Source: JBBRUG01 sp038247995
GTDB lineage: Bacteria > Chloroflexota > Chloroflexia > Chloroflexales > Chloroflexaceae
NCBI GenBank assembly: GCA_038247995.1
Contig: JBBRUG010000112.1
Span: 1 to 16,383 of the forward strand
Direction: 5' to 3'
DNA length: 16,383 nt
Positions within the stretch are counted from its first letter, which is position 1. The number at the start of each line of letters is the position of its first letter. A program made the position numbers and the translations under genes. Below the pieces are notes generated by a model, which ran no database searches, was not told where the DNA came from, and saw only the letters and a program-made list of their open reading frames with translations. Below are positions 1 to 6,591 of this stretch, in pieces.

Positions 1-1073
<1,073 letters not shown>

Positions 1074-1076
1074 AGA

Positions 1077-1091
1077 TGAGACACTCTATCA
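1077..1091 (-). promoter_or_regulatory. Fur/Zur-like box, one mismatch (TGATA-N5-TCTCA on minus strand)
   Basis: Read on the minus strand this is TGATA-gagtg-TCTCA, ending three bases before the ATG of the CobW gene at 1073. It shares the TCTCA right half with the boxes at 1227-1241 and 1289-1303. It lies in the 5' untranslated region, where a bound repressor could block elongation or a weak secondary site could act. Assignment to Zur is inferred from context. Confidence 0.5.
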
Positions 1092-1154
1092 GTGAAGAAT
1101 GGTAAAAAAGAACGACTCACCGCAGAGTCGCCAAGATGTTCAGCAATAAGTTGA

Positions 1155-1183
1155 ATGATAGTATATATCATCACTGTTGTCAA
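1155..1183 (-). promoter_or_regulatory. sigma-70-type promoter of the divergent CobW gene
   Basis: On the minus strand, TTGACA (1183-1178), a 17-bp spacer and TATCAT (1160-1155) match the -35 element fully and the -10 consensus at five of six positions. It points toward the GTPase gene starting at 1073. The perfect palindromic box at 1156-1170 covers part of the spacer and nearly all of the -10, the classic layout of a repressed promoter. Confidence 0.72.
1156..1170. promoter_or_regulatory. Fur/Zur-like operator, perfect (TGATA-gtata-TATCA)
   Basis: A perfect inverted repeat with 5-bp arms and a 5-bp centre. It extends to 6-bp arms (ATGATA/TATCAT) at 1155-1171. The arms match the outer bases of the 7-1-7 Fur-family motif TGATAATnATTATCA known from Bacillus. 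It overlaps the -10 of the minus-strand promoter. The likely ligand is the Fur-family protein at 6129-6578, by inference. Confidence 0.72.
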
Positions 1184-1226
1184 ATTTGGGCTGCGCTCAG
1201 GAGTACCCGGATATGGACATCAACAC

Positions 1227-1241
1227 TGATAGAATCTCTCA
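1227..1241 (+). promoter_or_regulatory. Fur/Zur-like box, one mismatch (TGATA-gaatc-TCTCA)
   Basis: Left arm TGATA is intact and the right arm is TCTCA instead of TATCA. It is preceded by ATCAACAC (1219-1226), which recurs at 1276-1283 ahead of the related box at 1289-1303. This suggests a local duplication of the operator region. It lies just upstream of the TTGACA at 1245-1250. Confidence 0.5.
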
Positions 1242-1244
1242 ATA

Positions 1245-1273
1245 TTGACAAAATCTGTTTCCGATGATACCGT
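1245..1273 (+). promoter_or_regulatory. Probable promoter of the zinc operon
   Basis: TTGACA at 1245-1250 is a perfect -35. A 17-bp spacer leads to TACCGT at 1268-1273, which keeps the three most conserved -10 positions (T, A and final T) but is otherwise poor. The perfect palindrome at 1265-1279 covers this -10, which makes the assignment more plausible. The transcript would start near 1280, about 40 bases before the first gene. Confidence 0.45.
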
Positions 1274-1279
1274 ATATCA
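1265..1279. promoter_or_regulatory. Fur/Zur-like operator, perfect (TGATA-ccgta-TATCA)
   Basis: Perfect 5-bp arms around a 5-bp centre, the same architecture as the boxes at 1156-1170 and 9583-9597. The centre sequence differs in all three, so the arms and spacing are what is conserved. It overlaps the likely -10 of the plus-strand operon, as expected for a repressor site. Confidence 0.72.
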
Positions 1280-1288
1280 ACACCGATT

Positions 1289-1303
1289 TGATAGGATCTC
1301 TCA
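1289..1303 (+). promoter_or_regulatory. Fur/Zur-like box, one mismatch (TGATA-ggatc-TCTCA)
   Basis: Almost identical to the box at 1227-1241: 14 of 15 bases agree, with the same TCTCA right arm. It ends three bases before the AGGAAG ribosome binding site of the gene at 1319, so it lies within the 5' untranslated region. It could be a secondary repressor site. Confidence 0.5.
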
Positions 1304-1318
1304 GTAGGAAGATAGCGC

Positions 1319-1567
1319 ATGCCGCTCTATGTCTATGGCTGTCCGGAGTGTGACATCGAAGTCGAAGCGTTGCGCCCGGCCTGGCGCGCCGACGATCCGG
1401 TCGAGTGCCCAATCTGCCATGAGCTGTGCCGCCGTGAACTGAGCACCTTCAGCACCCGTTCGCGCAGCCCTGTCGCGCCGATCTACGCCGCACCGCAGCA
1501 GGTGACTCGTGCCGCGCATGGCGCTGATTGCAGTTGTTGTCGGCCACGTCGATCACTGAAACACTGA
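1319..1567 (+). CDS. FmdB-like small zinc-ribbon protein
   Basis: An 82-residue protein opening with MPLYVYGCPEC, the hallmark of the FmdB family of small zinc ribbons. CPEC (residues 8-11) and CPIC (about 30-33) form a typical four-cysteine zinc knuckle, and a CSCC motif near residues 71-74 adds further cysteines. FmdB proteins are poorly characterised and often labelled regulatory; no reaction is known. AGGAAG at 1306-1311, seven bases before the ATG, sets the start. It is the first gene behind the clustered Fur-type boxes, so it is probably expressed under metal starvation. A cysteine-rich protein made when zinc is scarce could be a metal acceptor or a sensor, but that is speculative. Confidence 0.85.
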   Translation: MPLYVYGCPECDIEVEALRPAWRADDPVECPICHELCRRELSTFSTRSRSPVAPIYAAPQQVTRAAHGADCSCCRPRRSLKH

Positions 1568-1607
1568 AGGGCGCACTGAGTCACTGAAGAACGATTGAGC
1601 CACTGAA
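1554..1607 (+). repeat. CACTGAA heptamer, four copies
   Basis: CACTGAA occurs at 1554-1560, 1562-1568, 1582-1588 and 1601-1607, with the last two in the longer context GAGYCACTGAA. The first two overlap the end of the FmdB-like gene. The spacing (8, 20, 19) is not a clean array. It may be a decayed tandem repeat or binding sites in the gap before the next gene; no function can be assigned. Confidence 0.4.
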
Positions 1608-1668
1608 TAGTCTGTAACGTATGTTCGCGCACGCGGCATATTCGCGCACCTGACCCAAAGGAAATTCA

Positions 1669-2745
1669 ATGGACGCCCTTGCACATCCGGTTCCGATCAC
1701 TATTCTGACTGGCTTTTTGGGAGCCGGGAAAACCACGCTGCTCAATCGGATTCTGCACGCCGACCATGGCCTGCGCGTGGCGGTGATGGTCAACGATTTC
1801 GGCAGTATCAATATCGATACGCAGCTCATTGTCGGCGTTGAGGGCGAGGCGATTTCGCTGGCGAATGGCTGCATCTGCTGCACCATTCGCGGCGATCTGC
1901 TGAACACAGCGCTCAACCTGCTCAACCGCGACGAGCGCCCGGAGTATCTGCTTATTGAGGCAAGCGGCGTCAGCGATCCCTGGGCAATTGTCGAGACATT
2001 CATGCTCCCCGAACTGCGCCCCTACTTTCAGGTCGATGGCATCATCACCGTGGTGGATGCCGAGTATGTGCGCGAAAACAAGCACTACGAAGACTTGATC
2101 ATCGAACAGGTCAGCGCCGCCGATATTGTCGTGTTGAGCAAGATCGACCTGGTGGAAGCCGCGCAGCGCGCCGATGTTGACGCCTGGGTGCGCCGGATCG
2201 TGCCGCGCGCACGCATTCTGCCCGCCGTCCACGGTGAGGTGCCGCTGAACCTGCTGCTCGGCGTCGGGCGCTACAAGATCGATTTAACTCCGCTTGGTAC
2301 AGCCGCCCCGGCGGGGCGGCTCAGCGACCACGACCATGATGATGAGCACGTTCACGGCCCTGATTGTGACCACGATCATGATCACGATCATGGCGCCGCC
2401 TTCGCCACCTGGAGCTATAGCAGTGCGCGTCCGCTCAGCTTGAAGGCGCTGCGCAAGGCGCTAAGCGATCTGCCGGAAGCGATTTTCCGCGCCAAAGGGC
2501 TGATCTTCCTCGCCGAAGCGCCGACCCGTCGCGCCGTGCTCCAGATTGTCGGCATGCGCGTCAATCTGGTGCTGGCCGAACCATGGGACGCCACGCCGCC
2601 CCAAACCCAACTCGTCTTCCTGAGCCTGCCCGGCGCGCTCGATGCCGCCGCTCTAGGTGCGGTATTCGCTACATGCCAGGTCGATCTGCCCAGCGAGGCC
2701 GCAGTCGCCCCGCAGCAGACCTGGATGCGCGAGGTGCCGGCGTGA
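1669..2745 (+). CDS. COG0523/CobW-family GTPase with His-rich loop
   Basis: A 358-residue G3E GTPase. Walker A GFLGAGKTT is at residues 15-23, CICC at 68-71, Walker B-like LLIEASG at 94-100, and SKID at 157-160 stands in for the usual NKxD. A His/Asp-rich segment at about 219-242, with alternating His and Asp, lies in the linker before the CobW_C domain (about 247-330). Such segments bind zinc or other divalent ions in this family. The expected role is GTP-driven metal delivery to a client enzyme in the cytoplasm. AAAGGA at 1657-1662 supports the ATG at 1669. It follows the zinc ribbon by 101 bases and its stop overlaps the next gene's GTG start. It differs from the other two GTPases here in length and linker, so a different client is likely. 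Confidence 0.94.
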   Translation: MDALAHPVPITILTGFLGAGKTTLLNRILHADHGLRVAVMVNDFGSINIDTQLIVGVEGEAISLANGCICCTIRGDLLNTALNLLNRDERPEYLLIEASGVSDPWAIVETFMLPELRPYFQVDGIITVVDAEYVRENKHYEDLIIEQVSAADIVVLSKIDLVEAAQRADVDAWVRRIVPRARILPAVHGEVPLNLLLGVGRYKIDLTPLGTAAPAGRLSDHDHDDEHVHGPDCDHDHDHDHGAAFATWSYSSARPLSLKALRKALSDLPEAIFRAKGLIFLAEAPTRRAVLQIVGMRVNLVLAEPWDATPPQTQLVFLSLPGALDAAALGAVFATCQVDLPSEAAVAPQQTWMREVPA

Positions 2746-3389
2746 GCGTTTCTGTAGAACAACCCACGGTGCCAGCATCCGCCACGCTCACCCTTCGTCC
2801 GGCGCAGGACACCGATTTCTGGGCGGTGGCGCGGCTGTTCGGCGCGCTGCACGCCTTCAACGCCGATCTCGACCAGTGCTTTCGCCTGGCCGCCGGCTGG
2901 GAGGCGCGCTTACACGCGCATTTCATGCACACGTACACGGCTCCCGGCGCACTTTGGTTGCTCGCCTGGGACGGTGCCGAGCCGGTGGGCCTGCTGCTGA
3001 TGGAGGCGCATACCGACTCGCCGCTGTTCGCCGAACGGCAGTGGGCTGAACTCGTGGCGCTGTATGTTGCGCCGGCTCAGCGCGGCGGTGCACTGGGGCA
3101 GCGCCTGGTTGCTGGCGGCAAACAATGGGCGGCGGCCAATGGCTTCGACCGGCTGCAACTCTACGTCACCGCCGCCAACGCGCAGGCCCGGCGGTTCTAT
3201 GCTCGTTGTGGCTTGCGCCCGACCCAGGAGATCTGGCGGGTTGACCTACAACCGGCGCCAGGCGTCATGCCACCCGCCGATCCCTCCTGCCCGCCCAACG
3301 GCCACGCCGACCATCAACTAGAATTGGGCCATCATCATTTGGCAATGGAACTCGATGACTGCACCGATGCGGAGGCGCCTAATGATTGA
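2742..3389 (+). CDS. GNAT-family N-acetyltransferase with His-rich C-terminal tail
   Basis: A 215-residue protein of the GCN5-related acetyltransferase fold. The acetyl-CoA site is visible as the beta4/alpha3 segment LYVAPAQRGGALGQRLV (roughly residues 107-123), followed by a typical C-terminal ARRFYARCGL. The substrate cannot be told. The GTG at 2742 overlaps the preceding TGA in GTGA, with GAGG at 2731-2734 as ribosome binding site; the open frame extends further upstream, but only inside the GTPase gene. After the domain comes a tail with several His and acidic residues (HADHQ, GHHH, ELDD), an uncommon addition that could bind metal. The next gene starts inside its last codons, so translational coupling is likely. 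Confidence 0.85.
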   Translation: MSVSVEQPTVPASATLTLRPAQDTDFWAVARLFGALHAFNADLDQCFRLAAGWEARLHAHFMHTYTAPGALWLLAWDGAEPVGLLLMEAHTDSPLFAERQWAELVALYVAPAQRGGALGQRLVAGGKQWAAANGFDRLQLYVTAANAQARRFYARCGLRPTQEIWRVDLQPAPGVMPPADPSCPPNGHADHQLELGHHHLAMELDDCTDAEAPND

Positions 3390-3675
3390 CCTGTTCGCAG
3401 CGCAACCGCGTCCTGATCCGGCACAGCTCGCGGCGATCAAGCGCTGGGTCGCTGCGGCACTCACCCTGCCTGACGATGTGCCTATCATGGTGACCGAATT
3501 GCATTGTAGCGAGCCCGGCTGCCCGCCGCTCGAAACCGTGATTGCGATTCTTCGTCCTGGCTTGCCACCCGAGCAGCGTAAGCTGCACAAGGCGGTGACG
3601 GCGATTACGACCAGTGATATTGCTGAACTCTACGCGACCTACGCACAACGAAAGCATAACGAAGGAGCCTGCTGA
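3382..3675 (+). CDS. Conserved 97-residue protein of unknown function in the metal operon
   Basis: I do not recognise a named family. The ATG at 3382 follows GGAGG (3371-3375) by six bases and overlaps the end of the acetyltransferase; an upstream ATG at 3355 in the same frame lacks such a site. The sequence begins with a short helix-forming half (PDPAQLAAIKRWVAAAL) and then a beta-rich core VPIMVTELHCSEPGCPPLE, followed by a short lysine-rich segment. The His-Cys-x4-Cys arrangement in that core is the most striking feature and could hold a metal or be redox-active. It sits between a GNAT gene and a CobW GTPase; its TGA shares one base with the next ATG. A role linked to the GTPase is inferred from position only. 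Confidence 0.8.
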   Translation: MIDLFAAQPRPDPAQLAAIKRWVAAALTLPDDVPIMVTELHCSEPGCPPLETVIAILRPGLPPEQRKLHKAVTAITTSDIAELYATYAQRKHNEGAC

Positions 3676-5027
3676 TGCCTGCCCTCGCAACTGATACTCG
3701 CACGCCCGTGACGGTGCTGACCGGCTTTCTCGGCGCCGGCAAGACCACCCTGCTCAACCGCATTCTGACCGAACAGCACGGCAAGCGGATTGCCGTGATC
3801 GAGAATGAGTTCGGCGAGGTCGGCGTCGATAACGACCTGGTGATCAACGCGGAAGAAGAGATCTTCGAGATGAATAATGGCTGTATCTGCTGCACCGTAC
3901 GCGGCGATCTCATCCGCATTCTCAGCAACCTGATGAAGCGCAAGGACAAATTCGATTACATCCTGATCGAAACCACCGGCCTGGCCGATCCCGGCCCGGT
4001 GGTGCAGACCTTCTTCATGGACGACGAACTGAAGGCAAAACTGCGCGTGGATGGGATTGTCACGCTGGTAGACGCCCGCCATATTGTGCACCACATCGAC
4101 GACGCCGCTGAGGCGCAGGAGCAGATTGCGTTTGCCGATGTGATCCTGCTCAACAAGACCGATCTGGTTGAACCGGCAGCCCTGGATGCGCTGGAACAGC
4201 GGATTGGAACGATGAACGCAGCCGCAAAGCGCTATCGCACCCAGAATGCGCAGATCGACCTCGACGCAGTGTTGAATGTCGGCGGTTTCAACCTCGACCG
4301 GGCGCTGGAGATCGACCCACAGTTCATGGAGCCGGAATACCCGTTTGAGTGGGGCGGAATCTACCACCTGGAGGCCGGCACGTACACGCTCATCCTCGAC
4401 GAAGGCCCCGACCCGGCGATGCAGTTTGCTCTCGTGGCCGCGAGCGCGGCCGACCCAGCAGCGCTGGAAAGAGTTCAGGAGCAGGCCGTCCTGCTCTTCT
4501 CCGCCGATGCGCAGATCGTCGATCCCGGGGCCAGCCTGACGCCGGGCGATACATTGTATCGGCTGAACCTCTGGGCTACGCCGCTCACGTTCAACGTGAC
4601 GATTCCCACAGCGGGCGCCTACGCGCTGTTCAGCGAACACGGCCCCGACGAGTTCAATCTGCGCCTACTGCAGGGCGACAACGCCCTGGAGCCGGAGATC
4701 CAGCACGCCTACAAGCCCGATCACGAACACGACGAAGAAGTCACCTCGGTGGGCATTACGGTGCCGGGCGACCTCGACCCGCAGCGCCTGAATGCCTGGC
4801 TGTCACGCATTCTGCGCGAGCAGGGCACCGATATCTTCCGCATGAAGGGCGTGCTGAGCATTGCCGATGAGCCGCGCCGCTTTGTGTTCCAGGGCGTGCA
4901 TATGCTCTTCGATGGTCGCCCGGATCGCGCGTGGGGTGCCGATCCGCGCACCAACAAGCTGATCTTCATCGGGCGCAACCTGGATCGTGCGGCGCTCAAT
5001 GCCGATTTCCGCGCCTGCCTGGCGTGA
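3675..5027 (+). CDS. COG0523/CobW-family GTPase with inserted beta-rich domain
   Basis: A 450-residue G3E GTPase, about 100 residues longer than usual. Walker A GFLGAGKTT is at 17-25, CICC at 70-73, Walker B-like ILIETTG at 96-102, NKTD at 160-163. Between the GTPase domain and CobW_C lies an extra segment (about 222-345), rich in beta-forming residues, beginning EWGGIYHLEAGTYTL and containing IPTAGAYALFSEHGPDEF. A short DHEHDEE cluster (349-355) follows. CobW_C (about 358-449) ends with the family signature NKLIFIGRNLD. I recall similar long forms in cyanobacteria, though I cannot check. AAGGAG at 3662-3667 sets the ATG. Its TGA touches the next ribosome binding site. The likely role is metal chaperoning, with the insert possibly recognising a partner. 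Confidence 0.93.
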   Translation: MPALATDTRTPVTVLTGFLGAGKTTLLNRILTEQHGKRIAVIENEFGEVGVDNDLVINAEEEIFEMNNGCICCTVRGDLIRILSNLMKRKDKFDYILIETTGLADPGPVVQTFFMDDELKAKLRVDGIVTLVDARHIVHHIDDAAEAQEQIAFADVILLNKTDLVEPAALDALEQRIGTMNAAAKRYRTQNAQIDLDAVLNVGGFNLDRALEIDPQFMEPEYPFEWGGIYHLEAGTYTLILDEGPDPAMQFALVAASAADPAALERVQEQAVLLFSADAQIVDPGASLTPGDTLYRLNLWATPLTFNVTIPTAGAYALFSEHGPDEFNLRLLQGDNALEPEIQHAYKPDHEHDEEVTSVGITVPGDLDPQRLNAWLSRILREQGTDIFRMKGVLSIADEPRRFVFQGVHMLFDGRPDRAWGADPRTNKLIFIGRNLDRAALNADFRACLA

Positions 5028-5038
5028 GGAGTAAGCGC

Positions 5039-6112
5039 ATGTTCCGTTCTCGCCAACGTGGTCGCGCCGTGCCGACCGATCCGCTGCGCCCCACATTCGA
5101 ACGGCGCTGGCAGGCGCACCTCGACGGCCACATCATCAGTTTGCGCTGGTCACCCGCTGGACAGCAACTTGCCGCTGCCACCGTCGACGGCTCGATCACG
5201 CTGTTCGCCGCCGACGGCGCCCGGCTGCACGATCTCCCCGGCCACAGCATGGGCGCCAGCGCGCTCGACTGGCATCCTGATGGTCGCCTGCTCGCCTCAG
5301 CGGGGCAAGACGGCCATGTACGCCTGTGGGACGCGGAAACCGGCGCCCAGGTGCAGGCGCTGCGTCACGCAACGAGTTGGGTCGAACGGGTGGCCTACCA
5401 TCCATCGGGCAGCTACCTGGCTGCTGCGGCCGGGAAGCGCCTGCGGATCTGGGATGCTGCGGGGACGTTGCTGGTTGAACAGAGCGACCACGAATCGACC
5501 ATCGCTGATATCGCCTGGAAACCGGGCACTGCGCAGATCGCGGCCGTAGCCTACGGCGGCACCACACTCTGGGCGCTCGACCGTGCTGAACCATTGCATC
5601 GCTACGCCTGGAAGGGTTCGTCGCTCGTGTTGGCCTGGAGCCCCGATGCAACGATGTTTGCCACGGGCGATCAGGATCAGACCATTCACTTTTGGTATGC
5701 CGACAGCGGCGCGGATCTCCAGATGTGGGGCTACGAGACGAAGATGCGCGAACTGGCCTGGGATCCGACCAGCCGCTACCTCGCCAGCGGCGGCGGACGC
5801 GACGCCGTGGTGTGGGATGTGCGTGCGGGCAAGCAGGGACCGGAGGGCAGCACGCCGGTGATGCTTGCCCTCCATGAAGGCTTTCTTAGCGCGCTGGCGT
5901 ACCAGCATCGGGCCACAAAAGATGCGCCGGCGCTACTCGCCTCGGCGGGTCAGGATGGCCTGGTGGCGCTCTGGAACCCGACGCGCAGCCGCAAACCCCT
6001 GGCGCAATTCGGCTTCAACACGCCGGTGAGTCAGCTTGCCTGGACACCTGACGACCGCGCCCTTACGATCGGCGGCGCCGACGGCACCGTGGCCGGATGC
6101 GATCTGCGCTGA
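5039..6112 (+). CDS. WD40-repeat beta-propeller protein
   Basis: A 357-residue protein made of seven to eight WD40 repeats. Units are visible as HIISLRWSP...ITLFAADG, GASALDWHPDGRLLASAGQDGHVRLWD, VERVAYHPSG...RLRIWD, IADIAWKPG..., LVLAWSPD...IHFWY, MRELAWDP...AVVWDV, LSALAYQ...LVALWNP and a closing VSQLAWTPDD. There is no signal peptide, so a cytoplasmic scaffold is expected. WD40 propellers bind proteins and have no catalysis of their own. GAGGAG at 5026-5031, overlapping the GTPase stop, fixes the ATG at 5039; the longer open frame upstream lies inside the GTPase gene. Its position between a CobW GTPase and the regulator suggests a scaffold for metal transfer, but this is inference. Confidence 0.92.
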   Translation: MFRSRQRGRAVPTDPLRPTFERRWQAHLDGHIISLRWSPAGQQLAAATVDGSITLFAADGARLHDLPGHSMGASALDWHPDGRLLASAGQDGHVRLWDAETGAQVQALRHATSWVERVAYHPSGSYLAAAAGKRLRIWDAAGTLLVEQSDHESTIADIAWKPGTAQIAAVAYGGTTLWALDRAEPLHRYAWKGSSLVLAWSPDATMFATGDQDQTIHFWYADSGADLQMWGYETKMRELAWDPTSRYLASGGGRDAVVWDVRAGKQGPEGSTPVMLALHEGFLSALAYQHRATKDAPALLASAGQDGLVALWNPTRSRKPLAQFGFNTPVSQLAWTPDDRALTIGGADGTVAGCDLR

Positions 6113-6128
6113 TCCGAAGGGAATGCTG

Positions 6129-6578
6129 ATGCATGGGGTTGCTAGGCACTGTTTTGATCAGCTCTGGCGCTGCCGGGTGGACGCGCTGATTGGCGCCGCC
6201 GGTATGCGACATTCGGCGGCGCGTGGCGCTGTATTGGACTGGATCGCCGCTACCGACCAGCCCTTCACGGCCGAACTGATTGCGTGCCAGGTGCCCCGCA
6301 GCAGCCGCCCAACGATTTACCGCACGCTGGATTGGCTGCGGGCCGAGGGTTGGCTGGCGCGCCTCGCGGTTGAAGGGAATGATCGGGCGTATGTGCGCAG
6401 CCAACCGGGCAGTCATCACCTGGTCTGTACCAATTGCGGCGGTGTGCAAATCGTTGCGCTGGATCTTACGGCATCGGTGACGCACCAGTTGCACGCACTT
6501 GATTTCGAGCTTCAGGAACACCACCTGGAGGTCTATGGCCGTTGTCGTACGTGTCGTTCGGATGCAGCATGTGTCTGA
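6129..6578 (+). CDS. zur: Fur-family metalloregulator, probable Zur
   Basis: A 149-residue Fur-family repressor. The N-terminal winged helix (about 20-80) has the recognition-helix pattern SSRPTIYRTLDWLRAEGW. The dimerisation and metal-binding domain follows, with HHLVCTNCG (H96/H97, C100, C103), EHHLEVYGRC (H131/H132, C139) and C142; the two CxxC pairs form the structural zinc site common in Zur, PerR and many Fur proteins. Its place among three metal GTPases and a ZnuA-like binding protein favours zinc sensing over iron. AAGGG at 6117-6121 is seven bases before this ATG; an in-frame ATG at 6123 is the alternative. It is probably autoregulated through the operon promoter boxes. Specificity for zinc is not proved by sequence. 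Confidence 0.9.
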   Translation: MHGVARHCFDQLWRCRVDALIGAAGMRHSAARGAVLDWIAATDQPFTAELIACQVPRSSRPTIYRTLDWLRAEGWLARLAVEGNDRAYVRSQPGSHHLVCTNCGGVQIVALDLTASVTHQLHALDFELQEHHLEVYGRCRTCRSDAACV

Positions 6579-6591
6579 GAGGAATGAATCT

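Noticed and set aside
2583..2741. Longer N-terminus for the first acetyltransferase
   Set aside because: It overlaps the GTPase gene in another frame and is Arg/Pro-rich like other shadow frames; GTG 2742 has a ribosome binding site and stop overlap.
3639..4640. Long minus-strand open frame opposite the third CobW gene
   Set aside because: Composition and position are those of a shadow of a high-GC gene; the plus strand carries intact GTPase motifs throughout.
6036..6128. Longer N-terminus for the Fur-family regulator
   Set aside because: The extension lies inside the WD40 gene, has no ribosome binding site and does not resemble Fur; the site at 6117-6121 fits the ATG at 6129.
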